From contig JANBTH010000448.1 in the NCBI GenBank assembly GCA_027578815.1, forward strand, positions 1-17,173: a stretch of 17,173 nt of DNA, given 5' to 3'. The notes beneath the pieces are model-generated. The model did not search any database, was not told the DNA's origin, and was given only the letters and a program-made list of their open reading frames with translations. The translations under genes were made by a program, and so were the position numbers. The number at the start of each line of letters is the position of its first letter. The first letter of the stretch is position 1. Positions 1 through 7,922 of the stretch are shown here, in pieces. The DNA is from Coemansia sp. RSA 1804 (Eukaryota > Kickxellomycota > Kickxellomycetes > Kickxellales > Kickxellaceae).

Positions 1-500
1 TCGTGCCACGCTACATCGCTGCCTGCGCCGCCAAAAACCGCTGTTTCGTTGCGCGGCACGCTGCGCTTGAACAGCCGTTTTTCCGTCCCATCCAGCCTGG
101 CCACGTGTTCCACAGCCGCATCAGGTCCAGCATCATCCAATGCGCGCGCACTGCGTCTGCGCACCCTTCTGTTATTGATGTCTCGGCGCTGCCGGAACAC
201 ACGGTACCCGGGAAGCGAGCCGAGCGGCCCTGCGTCCTCCCATCCCGTAGCTGCTGCGTGTTCTCGCGCCGCCTGCTCCGTGTCATCGCCTGCAAACTTG
301 ACAGCCGCGTACTCGTAGCTGGGATCTGTTTGCGTGTGTGGAACAACCGCTGCCTCACGCGCCGCCAGATCCATCCACTGTCCAACCTTGGCCATGCGAT
401 GCTGATGCTGCTGTTGCTGATTATAATTATCTGCATCTGCCGAGGCGCCTGCCACCACCAGTCCTGCCAGCACTGCCGATCCTACCAATCTAGTCCTCAT
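1..500 (-). CDS. KEX2: Kexin/furin-like proprotein convertase, N-terminal prepro-region (partial)
   Basis: This frame is open from an ATG at 500-498 to the left edge (166 codons), with an in-frame TAG 12 bp upstream of the ATG. Seen: a signal peptide (residues 1-21, hydrophobic VLAGLVVAGASA), a short Gln/His-rich stretch (28-34), then a prodomain at about 61-146. The prodomain has the family pattern of a strand (YEYAAVKFAG), a helix (AAREHAAATGW) and G-x-L-GSL, then dibasic RRR clusters (103-116). It ends in KRLFKR at 141-146, where autocatalytic cleavage after R146 would be expected. Subtilisin-family convertases of the Golgi are built this way and cut secretory precursors after dibasic sites. 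The catalytic Asp/His/Ser domain, P domain and membrane anchor lie outside the window. A sequon (NET, 151-153) follows the cleavage site. Another subtilase cannot be excluded from the propeptide alone. Confidence 0.7.
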   Translation of the reverse strand, partial: MRTRLVGSAVLAGLVVAGASADADNYNQQQQHQHRMAKVGQWMDLAAREAAVVPHTQTDPSYEYAAVKFAGDDTEQAAREHAAATGWEDAGPLGSLPGYRVFRQRRDINNRRVRRRSARALDDAGPDAAVEHVARLDGTEKRLFKRSVPRNETAVFGGAGSDVAWH

Positions 501-1261
501 GCTTACTTGCTTCTATGTGCGGAAGAGAAAAACAGTACTTTCCTGCTTCCCTTTGGGGTTTTCTTTTCTTTTTTCTGCGGCCTGGTCTATTGTATATGAC
601 GAACGGAGTACAAGAGATGTGTAGAGGGGATGTTTCTTACAAATGCGGAATTCGAAGAAATAGGAAAGTGAGGTGCGTGTGCTGTTGTAGCAATAGCTGG
701 TGTAAAGGTTTGGAAGAAGGAGGGAGGGACTGGTAAATATAACAAGAAAACTACACCAAAGAAGAGCAAGAAAAATATAAATATATAAAAAAGTTGGGGG
801 AGAGAAAGGAAAGAGAAGAAAAAGAAGGGGGAAAATAAAGATGCAAGACAAGCATGCATGCGCGGGTGTCAACAATAAATAACATATTATCATCTTTAAG
901 TGGGTTTTCCTTTGCAGAATGAACGCTATGTTTATTGTCTTGAAAGCTTCCTCTTCCTCGTCTTTGCTCTCTCTCTTTGCTAACTGCTGGCATTCATTTT
1001 TGCACATACACGCCGTGTGCTTCTTTTTTTTCAGCTGCAAGAAAAAAGGAAAGAACCGCTTGATTGAGGACACGTGGCTTGTGCAATCTGGGTTCATCTC
1101 ATCCACTGCTGCTTTTGGTTCGCTTTTTTCCATCAGTTCATTTCCTGCTGTTTTCCTCTTCATTTGCTTGGGATATTCTGTTTTCTTTTTTGTGCCTTTT
1201 TTCTTTGGTGTCCATCCTATTTTGAACGACCGGAAAGCAAAAACTTCCTTTTTACTTGCAT
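501..1261. promoter_or_regulatory. Divergent promoter region between the convertase and permease genes
   Basis: This 761-bp gene-free stretch separates two divergently transcribed genes. The + strand is purine-rich at about 700-850 and pyrimidine-rich at about 940-1250. Each gene is therefore preceded by a CT-rich tract on its own coding strand, as is common for fungal leaders. An AT box (TATAAATATATAAAAAAG) lies near 774-791 and could serve as a TATA element. Long open frames here are low-complexity translations of the skewed sequence (Phe/Leu/Ser or Lys/Glu runs) and are not supported as genes. Confidence 0.45.
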
Positions 1262-2935
1262 ATGTCCACTGCTGTGTACACGCCTCTTCCCAACGGCGCC
1301 AGCAACCGCCCAGAGCTCCACGGCTCGTTTGACTCCATCCGCATTGCCCCGCCAAGCATCGAGGAGGATGCGCCGGGCGGAGGAGGTCCCGCCGACGACG
1401 ACGATGGTGCCGACGGCGCGAAGCCGCCAAGTATATCGGACGAGGGCCTGCGCAAGGAAATAGGACTCCTCTCGGCGTCCTCGATAATCGTTGGGCAGGT
1501 GGTAGGGTCGGGTATATTCTCCACGCCGGCCTCCGTGGCGCTTTTGTGCGGCACCCCGTCGATGGCGCTTATTCTGTGGGCATTGTCAGGAGTATTCTCG
1601 CTGGGCGGCGCACTGGCAAGCGCGGAGCTGGGCACGATGTTCCCGCAGAACGGCGGGATGATCCGGTACCTGGCGCACTCGTACCGGCGTCCCCGGGCGC
1701 TGGTGGCTACGATCATGGCGTACTCCGTCACCTTCTTCTGTCGTCCCGCGGCGATTGCTGCAAACGTGGCTATCTTCGCGCAGTACTTTTTTTTTGCCGC
1801 CGGGAGACAGGAGTTCATCGAGTCCAGGGACTACCTGTTGCGTGGGATTGGCGCTGTTACGATGACTGCGATGATGGCGCTTAACATCGTGTCTGTGCGG
1901 TGGTCCCTCCGGATGCTCAATTTCTTTGCGCTGGTCAAGATGGCGACGCTTGCCGTGGTCAGCGTCAGCGGGTTTTTGCTGATGGTTGGCGCTATTGAAA
2001 GATCGTCGGGAACCAACTGGTCGCGCGGATTCCACGGCACCCGTGTGGATGCGCAGTCGTTTGCGTCGGCCATGACCCGCCTGTTCTGGTCGTGGGAAGG
2101 GTGGAGCAACGTCGGATACGTGGTGGGCGAGGTGCGTAACGTCAAGCGCAACCTCCCGCTCTCGCTTGGTCTGGCAATGACCACATTGGGCGTGATGTAC
2201 GTTCTGGCAAACGTTGCCTACTTTAGCGTCATCCCGCTGGAGGACATCGATAATGGCACGCTTTTGGCTGCCCAGTTCATGGACAAGCTGTTTGGGAAAA
2301 CCGTGGGCCAGGTGATTCTCCCGATCTGTATTGGATTGTCTATACTGGGCGTGGTGATGTCTGAGCTTTTTGGCGGTGGTCGGTTGATGTACACTGCTGG
2401 TAAAACGGGGTTTATTCCCTATGGTGCCGTGCTGGGCGAGATTCATCCGCGTTTTGGTACCCCCGTCTACGCCATGGTTATCATCTGGGCCCTGTCGCTC
2501 ATCTTCCTGTTTGCCCCGCCTCCCGGCAGAGCTTTTGATCTTCTGGTTGATCTGGTGCAGGAGGGCATGTGGTACTTTTACGCGTTAACCGCGTTTGGCG
2601 TTATATTACTGCGTCGCCGGTTACCCAACTACCCGCTCAGACGGTACAGATCATCGCTTATTCTGGCCTTCATGTTTGGCGCTCTGTCGCTTGCCCTGGG
2701 TGTCTTGCAGTTCTACCCGCCAGCCACCGTTCCCGGGAAAAAGGACCCCGGCGTGCCCTATTATTTGGCCCCCATGCTGGGCGTCATCTTTATGGCTCTC
2801 TGTGCGATCCCTTGGTACCTGCGGATGTGGCGCTATGTTAATAAGACCGGTATCCAGTTACTAGCCTGGATCGATGATGAGGAACAGCATGTGTTGCGCA
2901 TGAATAGCACTGCGGACGCTGATCCAGTATCTTGA
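1262..2935 (+). CDS. Amino-acid permease, APC superfamily (LAT / methionine-permease type)
   Basis: 557 residues with about 12 hydrophobic segments and a polar N-terminal tail (1-62) rich in Gly/Asp. Seen: the first-helix motif GSGIFSTPASV (82-92) characteristic of LAT/APC carriers, where the unwound helix binds the substrate amine and carboxylate. It is followed by AELGTMFPQNGG (121-132), as in MUP1-type fungal permeases. The helix-6 signature is WSWEGWSNVGYVVGEV (276-291), then RNLPLS. It should act at the plasma or vacuolar membrane importing or exchanging neutral amino acids, with methionine the best guess from resemblance. The ATG at 1262 is preferred over the in-frame TTG two codons upstream. 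The Asp-rich cytosolic tail could be a trafficking region, as in yeast permeases (inference). No intron is needed. Substrate is uncertain; family assignment is firm. Confidence 0.88.
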   Translation: MSTAVYTPLPNGASNRPELHGSFDSIRIAPPSIEEDAPGGGGPADDDDGADGAKPPSISDEGLRKEIGLLSASSIIVGQVVGSGIFSTPASVALLCGTPSMALILWALSGVFSLGGALASAELGTMFPQNGGMIRYLAHSYRRPRALVATIMAYSVTFFCRPAAIAANVAIFAQYFFFAAGRQEFIESRDYLLRGIGAVTMTAMMALNIVSVRWSLRMLNFFALVKMATLAVVSVSGFLLMVGAIERSSGTNWSRGFHGTRVDAQSFASAMTRLFWSWEGWSNVGYVVGEVRNVKRNLPLSLGLAMTTLGVMYVLANVAYFSVIPLEDIDNGTLLAAQFMDKLFGKTVGQVILPICIGLSILGVVMSELFGGGRLMYTAGKTGFIPYGAVLGEIHPRFGTPVYAMVIIWALSLIFLFAPPPGRAFDLLVDLVQEGMWYFYALTAFGVILLRRRLPNYPLRRYRSSLILAFMFGALSLALGVLQFYPPATVPGKKDPGVPYYLAPMLGVIFMALCAIPWYLRMWRYVNKTGIQLLAWIDDEEQHVLRMNSTADADPVS

Positions 2936-3684
2936 TTTCATCACTTTATTTTATTATCTCTTTGTACTCTACACAATGGCTTTTTTATTTATTTGTTTAA
3001 TTGCTAGCAGTAACTTGTAATACTAGAAACCAGGATGAACAAACATAACAGACTCTACACCTGTCGCAGTAGACTGCAATTTACGGCATTTTCAAACGTA
3101 GGGCGGGGAAAACGCAAGTACTTGCATGTTTCTCTTCCAAATGACCAACACACCATGTATGTGAACTGGTTATTAGAAATATATGCTTTTCTTTTGCCAA
3201 TATTCCATACATTGAATGCAAGGGCCGATAATGACATGTCAGAATATTACAAAGCCGATACACACTGGTTGAAACACTTCTTCAAAAGGAAAAAAGCCAT
3301 GCTTATTTACCACACCAAAAACCCATGTTGCCACATTTTTTGTTCATCTCCTCCCCTTTTTTGCTGCAAATAGCCATGTATTTTCATGCTGATTATTATT
3401 ATACGCTAGTACACTTTTTTCTTTCTACTCTTTTTATTATGTTAATGCACAACAGTATACGCCTCAACATTTGCCTCCTCTTCTTTTCATAGTAATATAT
3501 GCGAACTGGAGAGAATAGAAAAAGAAAAGCTATTAGCAAGAAAAATACCGTGTTTTCACTTTTTTTCTTTTTTTTTACAATTTCGTCTTAATACACTTTG
3601 TACACATCCAAGGACATAAACAAGTATCGTTTTATTATTGTAACATTTTTGGATATATAGTAACGACATTAAAGAATTACAAAG
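2936..3684. other. Intergenic spacer between permease and secreted-protein genes
   Basis: AT-rich spacer of 749 bp. It holds T-rich runs just after the permease stop (about 2940-3000) that suit a 3' end, and poly-T tracts near 3410-3430 and 3560-3580. A box TGGATATATAG at 3651-3661 lies only about 25-35 bp before the next ATG. A 112-codon ATG frame at 3035-3373 (+) exists, but its product (Cys/His/Tyr/Phe-rich) matches no family I know, so I do not call it a gene. Confidence 0.5.
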
Positions 3685-4239
3685 ATGTTCAATATACGCA
3701 CGGTTAGTTTTGCCCTGGCTGGCATATCTGCATTAACTCTAACCGGTTTGGCAGCTCCAGACGTTGCTGGCACAAGAACCATTGTTATCTCGCTGGCTAC
3801 TGGCGATAACGGACAGTTAATTCCGTTTGTTATCGACAAAAACAACATTCCTCTCGAGTCCTCCCCAACCGGTGTTGACGACGATAATGCAAACGCAGAG
3901 AGTATCGAGCAAGCGAGTTCCTCCGAGGACGCAGTGAGCGACCAGTCGGCTTCGGATGACACGCAGTCGGGGGATGAGCAGACGGCTGTCAATCTAACAA
4001 CGGTAAGCTCGGAAGAAGCGTTAACCACAACAGATGAAGCTGGCTCGGATTCAGACGCCGACTCTGATGATGAGGACAATAAGGACACTGCTAAAGCCGC
4101 TGATGCCGATGAGTCGGATAGCGAAGGCGTCAGCAAAGAAAGTGGAAGCGCTACCACATCAAATAGGGTTTCGGGTGTTCTTCAGCTAGTTGGAATCACT
4201 GCATGCGTGTACATGGCCAGCATAAACCCCCGTTTCTAA
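3685..4239 (+). CDS. Small secreted Ser/Asp/Glu-rich protein, possible GPI anchor
   Basis: 184 residues; I recognise no conserved family. Seen: a signal peptide (1-24, FALAGISALTLTGLA), then a short non-acidic segment (25-55, TRTIVISLATGDNGQLIPF). A strongly acidic, Ser/Thr-rich low-complexity region follows (56-150, with SDSDADSDDE at 121-130) and one sequon (NLT, 103-105). Last comes a small-residue stretch (SGSATTS, 153-159) before a hydrophobic C-terminus (163-179). That order resembles a GPI-anchored cell-wall or surface protein, although the last residues (NPRF) are polar, which weakens the GPI reading; a C-terminal membrane segment is the alternative. The gene converges with the KxDL gene across 174 bp. 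The acidic stretch might bind cations (inference only). That it is a real gene is supported by the ordered signal peptide/tail architecture and an ATG in normal context. Confidence 0.6.
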   Translation: MFNIRTVSFALAGISALTLTGLAAPDVAGTRTIVISLATGDNGQLIPFVIDKNNIPLESSPTGVDDDNANAESIEQASSSEDAVSDQSASDDTQSGDEQTAVNLTTVSSEEALTTTDEAGSDSDADSDDEDNKDTAKAADADESDSEGVSKESGSATTSNRVSGVLQLVGITACVYMASINPRF

Positions 4240-4413
4240 CAATCTTAGATCCTTTATCAACCTTTCTCATACTTTATTATTTCAAGAGAAATCTGTCGTT
4301 GTCTGACTAGCTGGTTTTTTTCTTTCCTTTGTGCGATTCCATAGAGAATGGGTAAATGACAGTTATAATGAAACATTAAAAAAAAAGAAACATGCAATAC
4401 CACAATCAATAAT

Positions 4414-4839
4414 TTACAAGCTAGCACCATTACTAGCATCGTCGTCGTCGTCATCCAGTTCCTCAACATGGAGTGACTGAACGTAATCAAATATCTCTGG
4501 ATGCTTTTCGCGGAAATGCATTTTGAGGGCCCTGATCCTCGTGAATATATCCTGCAGATCGTCCTTAAGCTGCTGAAGCGTGCCAATATGCGCAACGAGT
4601 GATTTTGACAGATCGGGGAACAGTGCGGCAGACTCCTGTTCAGACAGCAACAGGGTTTCCAGCAACTGGCGGTACACTTCTGCCTGCTTCTGTTGGATTG
4701 CCAGGGTTCTTGTCATGTCCACGGCAGGTGCTCCTGGGACTGCTTTGGACAGTGGTGTGGTGCTGGCTTTCATCGATACAGAAGACTCTGCTGCTCCTCC
4801 TCCTCCAGTTTCGTGAATAGTGTGTGCTGAGGCATCCAT
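4414..4839 (-). CDS. KXD1: KxDL-motif protein, BORC/BLOC-1-related complex subunit
   Basis: 141 residues. The C-terminal half is helical and carries the KxDL domain (about 45-122). Within it, LKDDLQDIFTRIRALK (91-106) and EKHPEIFDYV (111-120) closely follow human KXD1, including the K-x-D-L residues at 92-95. KXD1 proteins are coiled-coil subunits of BORC, which positions lysosomes through Arl8, and of the yeast BLOC-1-like complex on endosomes. The N-terminus (1-40) is low complexity, with a Gly run and Ser/Thr. The C-terminus has an Asp run (129-134) encoded by a short GAC/GAT repeat. The ATG at 4839 is chosen over an in-frame TTG four codons upstream. The gene is divergent from the Rsa3-like gene and convergent with the secreted-protein gene. 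Assignment rests on the domain motif and is good for a protein this short. Confidence 0.8.
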   Translation of the reverse strand: MDASAHTIHETGGGGAAESSVSMKASTTPLSKAVPGAPAVDMTRTLAIQQKQAEVYRQLLETLLLSEQESAALFPDLSKSLVAHIGTLQQLKDDLQDIFTRIRALKMHFREKHPEIFDYVQSLHVEELDDDDDDASNGASL

Positions 4840-5200
4840 TTTGTTTTGCAAGATATATTTTTATGTACACGATATTATATAAACAGAATTGAAACTAATA
4901 AACAAATAAAAAAGAATGAGTTGGGAAGAAAAGAACAGACACGAAAACAAGAAAAGAAACAAAATCGAATAGTGAATTGTGCTGTGGTTGGTCACGTTAT
5001 TCCTGTTCAGTGATGATCAGAAACAAATCAAATCAAGTTTTTTCAAAAAGCTGCTGAACAATACTGATATTTTTTTATTTTTCATGCACACAAAACATCC
5101 ATCTTTTTCTTTCCAGGTTCACATTGTTTGTTTGCTTATTTTTATTATTACTTATAAAAGGCCTAGAAAGGAGGTGCGTTTTAGTGTTCATATAAGCATA
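4840..5200. promoter_or_regulatory. Divergent promoter between KxDL and Rsa3-like genes
   Basis: A gene-free 361-bp AT-rich region separates two divergent ATGs. TATATAAA-like boxes lie near the KxDL start (ATATTATATAAAC, 4870-4882), and CTTATAAAAGG at 5151-5161 sits about 40-50 bp before the Rsa3-like ATG. An open frame enters this region from the Rsa3-like gene without a stop, starting at about 4979. However, the first good ATG that opens the charged, nuclear-type protein is at 5201. Confidence 0.45.
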
Positions 5201-5383
5201 ATGGGTAGCAAATCGGCGGACAGAAAGGAAAATGGCGTAAGCAAGAACAAAAAAAGTATAAAGGAGCCAGAAAAGACAAGACGGATCAAAGACAAAGTAC
5301 CAAACGATGGCAAAGGAAAGAAGCACATAGACGTAGCTGCTACATCAAGGGTGTCGGCGAAAAGAAAGCGCAGTGGCAACGTG

Positions 5384-5416
<33 letters not shown>

Positions 5417-5983
5417 GGTGATAGCGAAGATGAAAGTGGCTCTGACACATCGGATTCATCGTCAAGCTCTGACGACAATAGTAGCAGTGATAGCGATAGC
5501 GATAGTGATACCAGCTCAAAGTCCGACTCGTCGTCGAGCTCTAGTTCTAAGTCGTCAGATTCGGAAACTGACAGTACCAGCGAAAGTGATAGTGATAGCG
5601 ACAGCTCTGACTCGAGCTCTGACTTGAGCTCTGGCTCTAGTTCTGACTCGGCTTCTGGTTCACAAAGCGACGATGATCTCCCACCAAACGCTAAAAAGCA
5701 CATCAAAGAGCAAAAAGCGGCACTGTCACAAGTACAAACAATTAAGCAAGGGCTGGCACCGTACGTAGCAACAAACCTAGACCTCATGAACCAACAAAAA
5801 ACATCATCGCTAGTGGACGCAGATCGGACAACTAAAGAAAAGTTCAAAGCACTGTACATGGACCATGTAACCACAGGATTCGGAACAGATCTTGATAGAC
5901 TCCGCAAAGAAGAGGATATAGATGAGGAAGGGCTGGAAATGCTTGTGGATGTTCTTGAGGCTGCAGTCGATTCGTTTTGCTGA
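5201..5983 (+). CDS. RSA3: Rsa3-type ribosome assembly protein with long Ser/Asp-rich tract
   Basis: 260 residues in three parts. A basic N-terminus (1-60) has nuclear-localisation-like KRKR (54-57). A low-complexity Ser/Asp/Glu tract (62-159) contains many S-D/S-E acidic sites that suit casein kinase 2. The C-terminal Rsa3 domain (about 214-258) reads FKALYMDHVTTGFGTDL then DRLRKEED, and ends in a leucine-rich helix. In yeast, Rsa3 is a nucleolar protein of pre-60S particles associated with the Dbp6 helicase group, and its hallmark is this short C-terminal domain. Yeast Rsa3 is about 220 residues, so the extra length here comes from the Ser/Asp tract. That tract resembles Srp40/Nopp140 nucleolar proteins, which are the main alternative assignment, but the C-terminus fits Rsa3 better. 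It converges with P450 copy 1, 256 bp away. Confidence 0.8.
5384..5409 (+). repeat. AGC trinucleotide microsatellite in the Rsa3-like gene
   Basis: Between eight and nine tandem AGC units encode consecutive serines at the start of the Ser/Asp tract, followed by AGT units. Length variation here would change only the serine count and stay in frame. Confidence 0.85.
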
Positions 5984-6077
5984 TACAAGAGGGATGTTTT
6001 TTTGTAGTTTGTTGATATTAGATATCATGCATTTATGTTTCCTATTGAAAGGTTCAAATGTAAGTGACATAGCATCG

Positions 6078-6170
6078 AATATATTAATTAACCCATATGG
6101 GGTGGTGATATGTTGGAAAGATACCAAAGATGAAATAGGATTTTAGAATAAGATCCAGCTTACGGAAGAT
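6078..6170 (-). repeat. Conserved downstream block, P450 copy 1
   Basis: Read in the gene's direction, this block begins 74-94 bp past the stop with TCCGTAAGCTGGATCTT and ends with a TTAATTAATATATT run. The same order of words occurs after P450 copies 2 and 3. It lies in the short convergent space shared with the Rsa3-like gene and may mark 3'-end formation or be leftover duplicated flank. Confidence 0.6.
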
Positions 6171-6239
6171 GGATTGGCCCACATATTGATTATCCGTTTT
6201 GACATTTTTTTTGAAAAGAAAAGTAGCTAACCACCAAGA

Positions 6240-7796
6240 CTAGTCAACGCGCCTAGAAACCGCCACGTTGCAGTCTCGGTCGGGGAACCGAGGAACGTAG
6301 GTAATACCGCTCATTCCAGGCATAAAGAATGGAATGCCAGTTTTCTTGTCAACGCGATCTGGGGTAAACAGCGAGTCCTCGGGGATTTCCAAGTCATAGG
6401 CGTTAACAATGTTTGCCAGTGTTGTTAGGATCTCTATCACCGCAAGGTTGCGACCAGGACACGCACGTACGCCCATACTGAAGGTCATAATTCGCTTCTT
6501 TAGAGCAGGATCTTGTATGAATCTCTGTGGATTGTAGGCAAGCGGCTGGCTTCCCCACAAACCCTCATTCACGTTGGAGCACAAAGTGCTTACCGAACAA
6601 GTGTGGTCATCAGGAATAAAGTGGCCCTGGATCACCGTCCCTCCGCGCGGCATGCATCTAGGCAGATTGGTGCTGACTGGAAGTAGCCGCATCGATTCGT
6701 ACATGCAGGCTTCCAGGAACGGTAGACTCTTAAGTGCCTCTGTATACGTGATAACATGGGAGCGCTCAAACACAGAGCGCGCCTCATTAGTAGCCTTTCG
6801 CAGGTGCTGTGGGTGCATAAGTAGCAGATGGATGGTAAAGCTCAGCGTGTTAGAGCTAGTATCTGATCCAGCCAGCATGCTAATAATAGTCTCGGTAACG
6901 ACTTGGCTGGATGTCATGTGCAGCTGTGACTCGTTGTCCTGGGCATCAATGAACGACTGCAAGATATCGTTTGGTTTCTCACTATTGACAGCAGTTTTCT
7001 CCGCAAGAAGTGCCTTGCGCTGCTCAATAGCTTGGCTGGAAAACTTGATAAAGTCGTCTACGTCACGGTGAAGTGTCTTGGCAATTACGTTTTTAAACAA
7101 CCACGACTTTGCTAGCTTTGGAAAGATGAATTGGACAAACAAAAGATTAAATGACTGCTTGACCCAGTGTGTTATTTGTCTGTCTCCCGAAGTTAGGGAT
7201 CTATGCGTTTGTCCAAACCCGAGGGTTCCAATAATATCAAAAGTCAATAGCACAAAATCGTAATGGTAGCAGATAACAGCCTTGCCGCTATCGCTCTTAG
7301 CTAGCTGTGTGTCCCATTTTGCCAAAAGTTGTTTAGGGCCAGCTGCCAGGACGACGTCCTCCATCTTTAGCAGATTGCTTGTACTAAGTGCAGGTCCAAT
7401 CTGTCTCCTCCGCTGCTTGTTAAGCGTGGGATCACGAGTCAAAAACAAATTTGGTTCAATAAAGTCAACGTTTCCGTACTTTTCGTCCTTTAAAAACGCA
7501 TGTGTTCCTAGAACAGTTACACAATCGTCCGGATCACATACCGCTATCTTCTTGGGCTCCATCACGAATATGCTTCCATACTTTTGGTGGTGCCAGAGCA
7601 TAAACTCATGTCCCGTTCCGCGTATGTCTGCTATCATCATTGGAAGCTTACTTATGCGTGTCCAGAAGGAGCCCGGTACGTTGCGTAGCGGTGAGAGATA
7701 GAGCGCATAAAATACCTCCCATGCAGCGTATGCGCCCAGGCCATAGAGAACATTGGATACCTTAAAGTGTTCCAGAACGTCGGTTGCAACTAGCAT
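6240..7796 (-). CDS. Cytochrome P450, copy 1
   Basis: 518 residues, a full-length microsomal-type P450. Seen: an N-terminal membrane segment (about 15-34) followed by the proline hinge PLRNVPGS (36-43); I-helix oxygen-activation motif AGSDT (309-313); K-helix ExxR as ESMR (367-370); PxRF as PQRF (423-426); and the heme loop FSMGVRACPGR (439-449) with the axial thiolate at Cys446. It should be ER-anchored and rely on a P450 reductase; the substrate cannot be read from sequence. An in-frame TAA lies just upstream of the ATG, which fixes the start and guides start choice for the paralogues. It is head-to-head with copy 2 over 1.5 kb. Two stretches are base-identical to copy 3 (6676-6974 and 6517-6629), suggesting gene conversion. 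I cannot assign a CYP family number. Confidence 0.95.
   Translation of the reverse strand: MLVATDVLEHFKVSNVLYGLGAYAAWEVFYALYLSPLRNVPGSFWTRISKLPMMIADIRGTGHEFMLWHHQKYGSIFVMEPKKIAVCDPDDCVTVLGTHAFLKDEKYGNVDFIEPNLFLTRDPTLNKQRRRQIGPALSTSNLLKMEDVVLAAGPKQLLAKWDTQLAKSDSGKAVICYHYDFVLLTFDIIGTLGFGQTHRSLTSGDRQITHWVKQSFNLLFVQFIFPKLAKSWLFKNVIAKTLHRDVDDFIKFSSQAIEQRKALLAEKTAVNSEKPNDILQSFIDAQDNESQLHMTSSQVVTETIISMLAGSDTSSNTLSFTIHLLLMHPQHLRKATNEARSVFERSHVITYTEALKSLPFLEACMYESMRLLPVSTNLPRCMPRGGTVIQGHFIPDDHTCSVSTLCSNVNEGLWGSQPLAYNPQRFIQDPALKKRIMTFSMGVRACPGRNLAVIEILTTLANIVNAYDLEIPEDSLFTPDRVDKKTGIPFFMPGMSGITYVPRFPDRDCNVAVSRRVD
6517..6629 (-). repeat. 113-bp identity tract with P450 copy 3 (11686-11798)
   Basis: Codons of about residues 390-427, ending just after the PxRF motif, are base-identical to copy 3, while both flanks differ. 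The tract is direct (same strand) at an offset of 5169 bp. Confidence 0.85.
6676..6974 (-). repeat. 299-bp identity tract with P450 copy 3 (11845-12143)
   Basis: Codons of residues 275-374, covering the I-helix through ExxR, show no difference from copy 3. Third codon positions are identical too, whereas sequence on either side diverges at synonymous and non-synonymous sites. Same strand, offset 5169 bp. Confidence 0.85.
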
Positions 7797-7881
7797 CCTT
7801 TACGGCAGAAGATAGAAAATAGTTTTATTATATTAGTTTTTAGTAATATCAATAGAAGAAATAGTAATAAAAAAGATGAAA

Positions 7882-7922
7882 GATTAGACAAGAAAGCTGC
7901 GGGCGGCGGAATATGCGCCGAT
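7882..7922 (-). promoter_or_regulatory. Conserved promoter element, P450 copy 1
   Basis: Read toward the gene, the core is ATTCCGCCGCC, preceded by ATCGGCGCAT, spanning -126 to -86 from the ATG. Copy 2 has the same element at exactly the same distance and copy 3 nine bp further out. It is the best-conserved patch of the proximal promoters. A zinc-finger or Zn2Cys6 factor site is possible (CGG-type triplets), but no factor is identified. Confidence 0.45.

Noticed and set aside
3..599. Long plus-strand open frame at the left edge (198 codons) and a minus-strand frame at 11-436
   Set aside because: Both overlap the convertase prepro-region, which has signal peptide and prodomain features; these frames show no family resemblance and are frame shadows in GC-rich DNA.
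513..1430. 305-codon minus-strand frame
   Set aside because: It covers the purine/pyrimidine-skewed promoter and translates into low-complexity Phe/Leu/Ser/Lys runs, overlapping the permease start on the other strand.
1586..2446. 286-codon minus-strand frame inside the permease gene
   Set aside because: Antisense shadow of a clear transporter; His/Arg-rich composition is typical of reverse translation of membrane-protein codons.
6045..6065. Possible tRNA B-box (GGTTCAAATG)
   Set aside because: No A-box, acceptor stem or anticodon arm can be formed around it.
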